Source: Endomychus coccineus
Lineage: Eukaryota > Arthropoda > Insecta > Coleoptera > Endomychidae
Assembly: GCA_958510875.1 (NCBI GenBank)
Contig: OY294072.1
Coordinates: 5,128,501-5,192,500 of the forward strand
Direction: 5' to 3'
DNA length: 64,000 nt
Part shown: one piece after another, positions 13,101 through 23,414 of the stretch
Position numbering within the stretch: position 1 is the stretch's first letter
Layout of the letters: each line of letters starts with the position of its first letter
Translations under genes and position numbers: made by a program
The notes under the pieces: model-generated
Seen by the model: the letters and a program-made list of their open reading frames with translations, nothing else
What the model was told of the DNA's origin: nothing
Databases searched by the model: none

Positions 13101-13959
13101 AGATCTGATCTATTGTTTTATGACTTTCGCGTAGTACCAAAAGACGCCACGTAGGAGTATTTTCTGAAAATTGTCAGTTGACTTGTAAATACAAGACATA
13201 TCTGCGTTTTCAATATAGTTTCACCGCGTCGTGATCCAAGCGCCAGCTGGTGACTGAGCGAGGGACTACGAGTTTGACGACGCGTAAGCGACTCATGTCA
13301 ACCATAGAGTTTCCGAACCTGTATGTACGACCGTGTTTTACTATCGCTTTAGGTACATAGAAAATTATTAATTTAATTATTATATCAACAACATTCCAAG
13401 AACCAAAATGAGTAAATAACAGGGAACAATAGTTATTTATTAAGAGAACAAGGAATCATTCAACAAAATGAAAACTAAGGTATTGTTATTACTGTAGTGG
13501 TAAGAACACTACAGGTACAAGACTCCTTACATTTGAAAAGTTGCTTTCTCTAAAGGAAGATGAATGATTCAAAGACATTTAATTTTAAAGTAGAGTTGCA
13601 AATATTTTAATTTGTTGTATAGTATTCTAGGAGCCAAGTTGTTGTTGTATCTATAGTATTTGAAGATCCATGTAGTTGTAGAGCAATTATATTTTATCAG
13701 CATTTTCTTTTGCAATACTTGAAGTTTCAATGATTTAATTATATAACCTACAAATGGCAAAGTAATGTACGTCACAAATTCAAGAGAGTACTTTGGAACT
13801 ACACTTTCGACAAAGATTTGACTCCCTTCCAATTTTATACTCCTATGAATATCTACCACTCTCTATATAACCTATAAATGTCAAAGTGACATACGATTTA
13901 TACCATAGAATAAATTGTGACACGTGCTTTTTTATGGACGCATACCTATCTCTATATAA
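13101..13959. repeat. dispersed non-coding repeat flank, copy 2
   Basis: It matches 176-1140 with small indels and adds a segment (13640-13860) that is also found at 40230-40420 and 48290-48480. No gene; the 96-codon frame on the minus strand here is not conserved in the other copies. Confidence 0.55.
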
Positions 13960-16340
13960 CCTACAACTGTCAAGTTGACGTTTGTTCAAGTGACAACCTA
14001 AAGGTACCCATACACCTCACCAAAAGGTTACCACGCACTATCCGACTAAACCCTCGAAAAGGCGTTGCACATGAAAACAACTGTACGTCAGCGGGGCGTA
14101 ACTTAGCGGGGCGTAGCTGAGCGGGGCGTAGCCCATAAAATCAACTAGTCGGTATTAGAATAAGCGGCTTATTAGGTTGGTGTCAAAGTTACTAAAAATC
14201 TAACTAGGAATATGCGATTTTCGACCTTATCGACGGTCAACTTTGTACACGACAAGCTAAATGAAGCGAGCGCAGCGAGCCCAAAAAATGATTGAAACGT
14301 TAACTTTGAACCTTTTAAAAGGTGGTGATAGCCCCGAACCGGGTCGAAAACTCTTTTGAAATAGTTAATTTTCCGTAAATCGAATGACGTTCACGTGAGG
14401 AGCGCGTAGCTGGCGAGTTAGAAAAGTGAAAACTTTCTGTACCTAATACGGCTGTACGACAACTTTCCGCGTTCCCTTTTCGCTCCATGTCGTTAGATTT
14501 CCATCGGGGCCGTTGCTTAGGCACATTTTCGGGCCCCAAAATATCGTTTGAATAGGAAAATTTAATCAAAATAGAAACGGATATTGTCAAGTCTCAGCTA
14601 TGCACGTCTGACGTGCGAAGCACCAAAGGGAATTTTCCAGCTACTAAAATATACGCGAAGCGGGTAAAAGCTAGCGGCCCATAGCAAAAAAGACTTTATT
14701 ACAACTGGCGCCGCTCGCACGGGACAAGAAATGGCCTCAAATTAACAAGACCGAGGTAAAATGTATAAACTCTAACTGAAACGTAGCGATCTCCTCGAGG
14801 CATTTGTCAAAATCATTTCGTTCGTAGCTTATTACATAGGACATCTGGCCTTCATGCAATTGTGGTTTTATACAATTCGAACCTTCTAATTTCGATAGGC
14901 CACGTGAAAATCCCGGAGCCTCAGGCGCTAAAGAGTTGTGTGTGTTTCAACGTTCGTATAAAATTGCGAAATTTCGCAATTTCAGAAACTTCAAATTAAT
15001 TGATATTGATAATTTGACGCAAAATTTGGGGATATTTTTATTCAAATCCATTCGGTACCAATTTTTGTCGGCCATATTTAAAATTATCTTGGAGGAATTT
15101 TTTTATCGAAAAGTAAAGCCTCTACGTTCAATTAAAATTCACCGTCGGGAAGATCGTCATCGATTTACTCCGGGTGAACTTTGATGGTTGTTTTTGGCAC
15201 CCCTAAAAATGCCGCTAAGTACCTTAAAATAAATCGTAAAGATTCGACGTCGTTTGACGACAATCTAGATGATAATTTACGAAAATGATCAATTTCGGGG
15301 GTGTTTGTATGATGAAATGAAGTATAAGCAATAATAAAAGCTGTATACGGCGTATAAGTGTCCAAAATGGTCCATGGACGAAGATATCCTTCCTAGGGCT
15401 ACAAGTACATTTCTACATCTATAGACTATTGGGGCCCACTGAAATCAGATCTACGGACGTGAATTCCATTAAAATGAGCACGAACAGACCTCTATGGTCT
15501 CACACGTTGGTGTCTACCCGTATTAACTATCTGTCAGATGTATATCGTAAACATCATGTTTCCGTTCAAAAGTACTTGAATATGATATAAATCGGGGTCC
15601 TCATCTATCAAAAAACTCTCCAAAAGTAAGTCTAACCAATGTTTAACAATAGCGCTAACATATTTGATTTTAGATATGAAGATATGAATCATTTATCAAC
15701 GTTCAACCTACACACATATTCTTGAACAAATTAAAGTTTATAGAGATTGATACAAACACAAAAACGATTTGGAAAGGTATGTAGGTACATCATTTACGAG
15801 AAGGGTACTATAGATATTAAAGGAAGATATCAAAATATCTGTCATATTCTACAGTATACGTAGCATCTTCCAGAGATACTTAGCACTACATACAATGGAT
15901 TCACTCAGAATCACATCAGATTCATAGTATAAGCCTTTTAAAGTAGTATTAGTATAATGTTATTGTATTTACAATAAAGATATCTTCGGTAGCCGAAAGC
16001 ATCTCACAATAATTCGACAATAATGATGGATATATTGTATCACATAAAGTATGAAGAAGATGTATACAAGAGTATTTCATCAATCAAGACTAATTATATG
16101 GATGTTAATATGTATCGAAATGATTATGAAAGTGGTCAAAAATGAATTTGATATCACAAAGTATATCATTTCAAGGATGTTATATAACGTTAGCACAAAT
16201 AACGAAATGGCATTCAAAGTATAGATTGTACAGTTTCAATACTAACAATTGGGCTTTGCAGAATATATGTATAACAAGAATCAAGGTAGGATTAAAGTTT
16301 AATAATGAAATACATCCATTTACTCAGTTGTTCCTTGCAT
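13960..16340 (+). repeat. R repeat, copy 3 (diverged)
   Basis: It has the R landmarks in order, with three tandem copies of the agcggggcgta motif at 14089-14131. The antisense frame region (about 14690-15110) is present but broken by many changes. From 15190 on this copy is clearly more diverged than the others and has its own tail, so it is probably the oldest copy. Confidence 0.6.
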
Positions 16341-17590
16341 TATATCTATGTAACCTACAACTGTCAAGTTGACGTTTGTCCAAGTGACAACCTAAAGTAT
16401 ATCTATATAACCTACAACTGTCAAGTTAACGTATGTCAGAGTGACAACCTAAAGGTGCCTTTGACGTAGTTTGAAGGTAACCTATGTAAGAATTTACTGA
16501 TAATTTACGAAAGCGATTGATTTCGGAGGTGTATTTATAATGAAATGAAGTAGAAATAATGCGAAAAGCGTTATAAAAACTCTATACGTTCTATCAGTGT
16601 CCAAAATGAGCCATGGACGAAGATACCCTTCCTAGGGGTACAAGTACATTTCTACATCTATAGAGTATTGGGAGCCACTGGCATCATATCTACGGACGTG
16701 AATTCCATTAAAATGAGCCCGAGCACACCTATATGATCTCACACATTGTCATTTAAACATATTAACCATCTGCCAGATGTATATCGTAAACATGATGTTT
16801 CCGTCTAAAAACACTTGAATATTATATAAATCGGGGTCCTCATCTATCTAAAAGTAAGTCTGAGCAATTGTCTAACAATAGCGCTAATCATATATTTGAT
16901 TTTAGATATGAAGATACGAATCATTTATCAACGTTTAACCTACACACATATTCTTAAACGAATTAAAGTATATAGGGATTGGAAGAAACACAAACGATTT
17001 GGAATGGTATGTATCATGTACGGGAATAGTACTATAGATATTAAAGGAAGATATCAATATATCTGTCATATTCTACAGTAGAGTTATGTAGCAGTACGTA
17101 CATTGGATTCACTCAGAATCATTTCAGATTCACAGTATAAGACATTTAATAAAGTAGTAGCAGTATAATGTTATTGTAGTTATTACAATAAAGATATATC
17201 TTCATATACATGTGCATGGTGTATTGTGTTTTTTGAATAATTATCATTTGACATTTTCAATGTAGGTAGCCGAAAGCATCACACAATAATGATTATGGGT
17301 GTATTGTAACACATAAAGTATGAAGAAGATGTATTATACAAGAGTATTTCATCGATCAAGACTAATTACATGGATGTTAATATGTATGGATATCACAAAG
17401 TATATCATTTCAAGGATGTTATATAACGTTAGCACAAATAACGAAATGGCATTCAAAGTATATAGATGGTACAGTTATAATACTACCAATTGGACTTCGC
17501 AGATACATATACAACAAGAATCAAGGTGAGAGTAAAGTTTAATAATGAAATTCTTGCATTTGCTCAGTTGTTCCTTGCATTATATCCGAT
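16341..17590 (+). repeat. second, diverged tandem unit of R copy 3 tail
   Basis: Blocks at 15250-16330 recur here at a spacing of roughly 1.2 kb, for example the segment with ccatggacgaagata (15372 and 16612) and the segment with aaggaagatatcaa (15821 and 17043). The junction at 16345-16460 carries two copies of a ~57-bp box containing acctacaactgtcaagtt. Confidence 0.55.
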
Positions 17591-18118
17591 TGGACGCTGA
17601 TAACCTAGCTTATAGGTATGTGTGAGGAATTTTCTTTAATGCGACAGATAACCAATGGTTCTGGTACCGATAGGTTTGGGGAAATGTTATCGAATTGCAT
17701 ACAAAGATAGTATATATTTAAGGCTACTCACATTTCCTCAACGATTAATAATTTTTTCATAACATACCTTTCCATGAAACTGTGATTATCATTTGAAATA
17801 GTGTATGAATCTGTTTGAGTTATTTTCAATCAAAAGTGAATTAACTTACAAAGTTGAATTCATTCCTATAGGTATGTGACTATTTTTTCCAAATGATGAA
17901 AATTCAACAATGATATTTACTATACCTATTTCTGATATTATTATGTAACTTGAATTAAAACTCAATAACACTAAAATGGAGGTTTTTCAAATATGATAAG
18001 TACATATCTGAACTTTCTATTAACATTCAATTTATCAACTACATCTACTAATGAAAATCATAAATAACTTCACAACTAATTTATTAAACATAAAATAAAA
18101 ACAAAAACAAAACAAAAA
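17591..18118. other. non-coding stretch
   Basis: AT-rich, with no coding frame or clear repeat structure apart from short matches to the 5.1 and 9.3 kb regions. It holds the 3' end of the small minus-strand gene: an AATAAA signal on the minus strand at 18085-18080, 34 bases past its stop. Confidence 0.5.
18080..18085 (-). promoter_or_regulatory. polyadenylation signal of the small spliced gene
   Basis: The minus strand reads AATAAA here, 34 bases after the predicted stop codon. The distance fits a normal 3' end. Confidence 0.45.
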
Positions 18119-19026
18119 TCAACCCTCCTCCTCCAACAATCTTTCCTCATCAATTCCTGTAAAAAAATATATATAAATAATTTAAAGAATAAATTTGAAA
18201 GATATAAAAACATAAATTGGTATTACCCAAGTGTGAGTTCATGTTATACATTTTTAAAAGAAGTTTATGAAATCTCACAATCCAAATTTTAGATATTTGC
18301 TATATGTTTACACCTCATTTTCAAGTATTATAAGAAAGGCTGAAAGAAAAGTATATTGTTACAAGTATATATTATCAAAAAAAATTTATAATATACTTTT
18401 TTTTCAGCATTTCTTATGATACTTGATGAAAATGAGGTGTAAGTGACTGACCTCGGAAGATTTAGTAAAGATCTAAAATTTGGATTGTGAGATTTCATAA
18501 ACTTCTTTTATTTCTTTATACAAAGATATAAAAACATATAAACGTACTTATCAATAGTGAAAAAACCTACCCTCCATTGGCGGTGCCGGAAGTTTCATTT
18601 CCGGAGCCGGATTTACTAATTCCGGCGCCGGAAGTGTAACTTCCGGACCCTTTCCTCCATCCCATCGCCTACCCTGCCCCCTCCTACTCTTTCCACCTCT
18701 TCCTTTTCCTTTTCCTCTTCGTCCTTGCCCTCTCTTATTAATTTCTATATATTTGTCCTACAACAACAAAAAATATCTATTAAACGGTTTCATTTATATC
18801 CAAATACATTATGTATTTAATTGATAGTCAAAATTAAATTTGTACAACCGAAAAGTTGCAACGAAATATAATATAGGTATTTATGTATTTCATGAATCAA
18901 AATTTTACTTTCAAACAAAGTGTTGCCTTCAATATTAAAATAAACATGAAATATACTCACATAATAATTTTGGATGTTAACGGTTCCACCGCTGATGTGG
19001 ATCGTGGCCTTTCCACCTCGATCCAT
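18119..19026 (-). CDS. small three-exon gene, 96-aa basic protein of unknown function
   Basis: The gene reads complement(18961-19026, 18571-18757, 18119-18156). Evidence is internal and mutually consistent. Exon 1 starts at ATG 19026 in the context gaaATGg, with an in-frame TAA at 19074-19072 upstream. Exon 1 ends at a gtgagt donor in phase 0. Exon 2 follows a tgttgtag acceptor, stays open for 62 codons and ends at gtaggt in phase 1. Exon 3 follows ttttttacag, completes the split codon and reads IDEERLLEEEG then TGA. AATAAA lies 34 bases downstream. The protein has an N-terminus MDRGGKATIHISGGTVNIQN, a Lys/Arg/Gly-rich middle suggesting nucleic-acid binding (inference), PAPE-type proline repeats, and an acidic tail. 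I do not recognise the family. Intron 2 holds a MITE. It could be a host gene or an accessory gene of the neighbouring Helitron. Confidence 0.6.
18255..18510. mobile_element. 256-bp MITE-like inverted repeat inside intron 2 of the small gene
   Basis: The 40 bases at 18255-18294 are the exact reverse complement of 18471-18510. The inner part continues as an imperfect inverted repeat (cctcattttcaagta at about 18311 against tacttgatgaaaatgagg at about 18419) around an AT-rich loop. Size and structure fit a non-autonomous DNA transposon. The target duplication is not clear. It does not touch the predicted splice sites. Confidence 0.75.
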
Positions 19027-20089
19027 TTCAAAATAATGAAATGGCGTCAAATAACAAAAACAAAACTCTACTTATCAACATTTGGTTGTCAATCATCCAT
19101 AGATGATTCCTTCAATGATCGTAAATGTATTTGAATGAATACCGCACGTACAAATTATAATACAATGTTATTATTTATATTTCAAACTTATATATATATT
19201 TCGCGCCCTATATTTTTATTAGTAAAGTAGCAAATCGTAGAATGAAATGCAAATGGTAATCGTTCCATCATAGAATCAATTGAATTTCAAAATTTCACAA
19301 TAATTTTACTTGTATTTGGTAAATATCCAAACAATTCTGTGTCACACACATAAAGCAGTAACATGGGCGTTGTGATTTATTGAATTGTCAAAATTGTTTG
19401 ATTTCAATAAGATGCTACAAAAATGTAAATGTTTGTTTTGTTGAAAGTTGTATTGACAAGAATATAATTATTGTGTTTTTTCTAAATTGACCGTAAGTTT
19501 ACTTACTTATATTACATATAATGTTGATATTGAAACGTGTCAATCCGTCTCGATTGTCTCATACTCTTTAAATGTTCAACATTGAGTAGAAACAAATTGA
19601 TGTACTCATTTCACATAAGAAAATCCATAATGTTGATATCATTATTGTTGATGTATGTAGATGTATAGGCATGATGTTGTAACGTGGAAGGGAATGAAAT
19701 TTAGCAAGTAACACTTTGTCTTACAGCTATATAGTAGAGGATGTGAAACATTTTGATCTAAAATTTTGTATGGTTTAACGCGACCCCACGCAAAATGTTT
19801 GTGTTGGTGTATAAAACTGAAGTCTAAAATTTCTACCTCCTAAATTGACTGCAACCCCTTTTTTTTAACCTTTTTGGGGTATTTTGGACATTTTTAGGGG
19901 AAGTTCGTCAAAAAAAAATTGCTATCTCCAGTTGTATTAAGAATTAAGATACCAAACTGGAACCATTTTATTATAAATGTTTGAGGAACTCCCAGTTCAA
20001 ATTTTAATTTAATCCGACCTCCCCCTTCCTCGCAATAGATATATATGTATACACAAATGCATGGGAACTTGCGTGACGGCTAACTCGGG
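19027..20089. other. intergenic stretch upstream of the small gene
   Basis: No gene recognised. A minus-strand TATA-like run (tatatataag) lies near 19199-19187, about 165 bp upstream of the ATG at 19026, and could serve its promoter. From about 19740 the composition changes, and the stretch runs into the large hairpin at 20092. Confidence 0.4.
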
Positions 20090-20091
20090 CA

Positions 20092-20760
20092 GTTTCCAAT
20101 CTATTTAGCTGAAATTTGGACTGAAGATAGGTTTTATGGCTATAAAACAGCCCTCCAAATTTCAAGTTAAAATATTGAATAGTTTTTGGAAAATTCGAAT
20201 TTAATTCAATTTTTTAGCTAATTTTCAAATTGACATATCTCATGTCCTTTTCATCCTATTGACATCTGCTTGGCGACAAAATGTAGGTATTTGCATATAT
20301 TTTTACATGGTAATCATCGTTTTTATACTTTATTAGCAATATGATACTATTTTAGGTGATACACACACTTACATACACGTACACTTACTTACATACACAC
20401 ATAAAAACACATTAACACGTATTTACACATGCATATTTGCATTCACAGGCACATTTTATGATTTTTTTATGTTAAAAAAAATATCTGTATCACCTAAAAT
20501 AGTATCATATTGCTAATAAAGTATAAAAACGATGATTATCACGTAGAAATATATGCAAATACCTACATTTTGACGCTAATCAGATGTCAATCGGATGAAA
20601 AGGTCATGAGATATCTCAATTTGAAAATTAGCTAAAAAAATTACTTAAACTCGAATTTTTCAAAAACTATCAATATTTTGACTTGAAATTCGGAGGGCAG
20701 TTTTGAAGCCATAAAACCTATCTTCAGTCCAAATTTCAGCTAAATCGGTTGAAAACTTTT
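20092..20760. repeat. large inverted repeat (about 270-bp arms, ~120-bp loop)
   Basis: The left arm (20092-20362) and right arm (20488-20760) are reverse complements with scattered mismatches. An example is gataggttttatggc at about 20125 against gccataaaacctatc at about 20710. The loop is a degenerate (CA)n-like stretch with tacacacac and cttacatacac phrases. A transcript would fold into a long hairpin. It may be a foldback or MITE-type element; no target duplication was identified. Confidence 0.75.
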
Positions 20761-20818
20761 ATTTATTTATAATTTTCATACAATTCAAATTTCTTATTCC
20801 TTTGCTTTTTCCCTCTAG

Positions 20819-20885
20819 ATCCCTACACAAGATTCCACTGGTGGTTACTGCCATATTCAATCAAAATTCTTATATCACATTCACA
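20819..20885 (+). other. putative upstream (5' untranslated) exon of the Helitron transcript
   Basis: A strong polypyrimidine tract and acceptor (tttgctttttccctctag) and a strong donor (gtgagtat) bracket 67 bases. One frame is open, but it ends in a stop inside the next putative exon, so a non-coding leader exon is the simpler reading. Its assignment to the Helitron transcript rests only on strand and position. Confidence 0.4.
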
Positions 20886-21498
20886 GTGAGTATTTATCTA
20901 TATCTATTTCTTGAATAATTTGCTTAACATATTTTCATTATAAAATTAATATTAAACGTAACAATCACAATCTTGCATATGTAGTCGTAACTAAATTATG
21001 TTATTACTTTTTTGAAACTATAATCAAGCGTTTCCCAAGACAATCACCTTCTATTCTTGTAATTTTGGAATGATATGAAACTATCAAAAAGTTGTTGCAT
21101 GTCTATACATAAATAACAAAGTGATCCATCTCTGACTGGCCGGGTATTGAGAGAAATGAGTTAGAAGATACTCTGGCGATGAGGGTGCTCCCTTAAAATG
21201 TGTCACAGCATAACCATTGCTCTGCATATATGAAAAACATAGCTGAAATATATCATTTAAATTTGAAAGTAAAATACTTCTACATTGGCAAAAGTTAACA
21301 GATTTAACCCATTCCAAAGCGTTCATTATAAATGTTTTGATATAATAAATGAATTATACACAAAATTGCATCAATGAACCAGAATAGATCACATACTCAA
21401 GATGGATGATTCGATATTCAGTTCAGTCATATAACATCTGAACTTATTTTTAAAGTGGTACACTTTGAATTCTTTATTCATTTCGTTTTATTTTTCAG

Positions 21499-21578
21499 CT
21501 CAACTGTTACTAAGTTTAAATTTTAGCTCCTCTGATTGTATACGAAGATTGAGTATCGAGCAAGTTATATACCTATAG
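21499..21578 (+). other. second putative 5' untranslated exon
   Basis: The acceptor is tttcgttttatttttcag and the donor is tatag followed by gtaagt, both close to consensus, bracketing 80 bases. Joined to 20819-20885, the only frame open through both ends with TAG at the donor. The next possible acceptor is at about 21637, just ahead of the first ATG at 21687. Confidence 0.4.
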
Positions 21579-21686
21579 GTAAGTGTGTTGGTGTATATTG
21601 TTTTTTTTAAAACACATCCACACAAAGACGTATACAAGATTTTGCTGTTTATATATTTTTACTAAAATTGTTATTTCTGTTTTATA

Positions 21687-21759
21687 ATGCCGAGAAAACC
21701 AAGATATTCATATACCAAACGGAATAAACAGCAAAGTAATTCTGGAAGGAACGCAGATG
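21687..21759 (+). CDS. Helitron gene exon 1 (start codon)
   Basis: ATG at 21687 is the first after an in-frame TAA at 21663. The exon encodes MPRKPRYSYTKRNKQQSNSG and four more residues, then breaks in phase 1 at a gtaatt donor. Intron 1 is only 59 nt. The basic N-terminus could act in DNA binding or nuclear import (inference). Confidence 0.6.
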
Positions 21760-21818
21760 GTAATTAATGCAGAACAATCCGTTTTGAATGATATAAACAA
21801 TCGAATACACATTTATAG

Positions 21819-22001
21819 ATTCCACAAAGAATGATGAAACCGTAATACCAAAATTACGGTTGAGGCGTATCACTCAACCTGATGGTACGAAAATTTGGCA
21901 AGTTGTGAAAGATGTTGTTGAATTAAATGAAAGGAAACAACAAACTGAAACTGAACCAGTTGCAGGTCCTTCTAGAACACCAAATATCTCTATGGTCTAT
22001 G
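21819..22001 (+). CDS. Helitron gene exon 2
   Basis: It follows an atttatag acceptor, restores the split Asp codon and stays open for 61 codons. It contains RLRRITQPDGTKIWQVVKDV and a linker with PVAGPSRTP, and ends in phase 1 at a gtaagt donor. No family domain is recognised in this linker-like N-terminal part. Confidence 0.6.
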
Positions 22002-22040
22002 GTAAGTATAAACATCTCAAATTGATTAAACACTATTAAT

Positions 22041-22375
22041 TCCAAATCTTACATGTATAAATGAATTGTACAAACATTCATTCAAATTTTTCCGAATTAC
22101 AACATTAACTTAATGTGTGTATACTTATATTTCCAAGTTTCATACAGTCTTAAAAACATTACATTACAAGTATATTAAACTGTACACAAAACCATCAATT
22201 AATTGCAAATCTTACATGTATAAATGAATTGTACAAACATTGATTCAAGTTATTCTGATAAACATATTACAACATTAACATAATGTTTGTATACTTATAT
22301 TTTCAAGTTTTAAACAGTTTTACAAATATCACATTACAAGTATATTAAACTGTACAAAAAACAATCAATTGCAAT
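22041..22375 (+). repeat. ~165-bp tandem duplication in Helitron intron 2
   Basis: Two units starting with aaatcttacatgtataaatg (about 22042 and 22207) and ending with attaaactgtaca are about 85-90% similar by eye. A short related phrase (ttacatgtataaatcaa) recurs near 22833. Function unknown. Confidence 0.6.
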
Positions 22376-22831
22376 TATAAATCTGACTCATATATCACAT
22401 ATTAATAGACGATTAGTTGTCAACATTTTATTTATTTTACACCATTCTCAATCAAACATTAGAAAATTTTATTTCAAAAACATCACATTTTGTGCCATCT
22501 CATTTGAATTTAACAACTACTTTGCCCATTATTTTTATTCTCTTGCACATAATTTGGAACAAATTTGTACCATAATTTCTTATCTTTCCTTTTCGTCACA
22601 CAACATATGTAACAAGTCACTATTTTCTGTCATATGACATGAAACACCACTGTCTATGTACATTCGAATTAATGTAACATTACATTTCAACAAACTCTAC
22701 AACAGAGCGTTTTGCAAAAAGTTTCAGTTGTTTACTTTGTTTAAGTAATCTTCTATTGTATCAAACTTAATCAGCTATATTGAACAACACATGCTTTTAT
22801 TAATAAACTATCGTTCACAATTAATAATTTG

Positions 22832-23068
22832 TTACATGTATAAATCAATTATTCTGGAAAGTTCAGTTCCAGGATGATGTCCATTATAATAGATGATTTT
22901 GATGCAAACAATTTCTTTATCACGTTTCGCAATATATACATAACGGTCAAATACACAAAACATTTTAATTGGTAGAATAGAATTTAAATTTAATTGATAA
23001 TTGTTTTTTTTAATAACTTTCATAACAATCTTCTGGCCTTGAAATATCAATGTTGACAAAATAATCAT
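22832..23068 (-). CDS. 78-aa antisense frame in Helitron intron 2, unknown
   Basis: The frame opens at a true ATG (23068) and stops at 22832. The product is lysine- and isoleucine-rich, with ordered-looking segments such as KMFCVFDRYVYIAKRDKEI and YYNGHHPGTELS, unlike the low-complexity frames around it. I do not recognise the family. It could be a small nested gene, a fragment of another mobile element, or chance in AT-rich DNA. No splice or regulatory signals were resolved. Confidence 0.3.
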   Translation of the reverse strand: MIILSTLIFQGQKIVMKVIKKNNYQLNLNSILPIKMFCVFDRYVYIAKRDKEIVCIKIIYYNGHHPGTELSRIIDLYM

Positions 23069-23178
23069 TACAATACCTTACTATTATCGATTTGTATTTT
23101 TTAATTTTCCGATTTATATACAAACATTAAACTTAATGTGCACATAAATTCAGCTTTAATTTTTCTTTTCTAACGCAG

Positions 23179-23340
23179 ATACCACCTCCGATGACGAAAT
23201 TCTCAACGTCAACAATCGATTATGTATCACTCCAACCACTAAAGATAAAAGACCAATGAGAACCGGACCAGGCTTTAGACCTATCGTAAAGAAAGGCAAA
23301 CCAGTCGCTGTTGCAGTAGAAAATGAGAATAATGCTGCAG
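23179..23340 (+). CDS. Helitron gene exon 3
   Basis: The exon follows a ttttctaacgcag acceptor, completes a split Asp codon in phase 1, encodes a 54-residue hydrophilic linker (DDEILNVNNR, then TGPGFRPIVKKGKPV) and ends at a gtatgt donor, again phase 1. The phase matches exon 4, which lies 1.85 kb away because of the LINE in between. Confidence 0.6.
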
Positions 23341-23414
23341 GTATGTCTTTTTCAAGTTTTCTATATAAAATTGCAAAATATTGACCCACATTACCAATTT
23401 AATTTTGACTACAG

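Noticed and set aside
13569..13859. 96-codon minus-strand frame
   Set aside because: Located in a dispersed non-coding repeat and broken in the matching copies at 40.2 and 48.3 kb.
18883..19134. 83-codon plus-strand frame
   Set aside because: It overlaps exon 1 of the better supported minus-strand spliced gene and has no motif.
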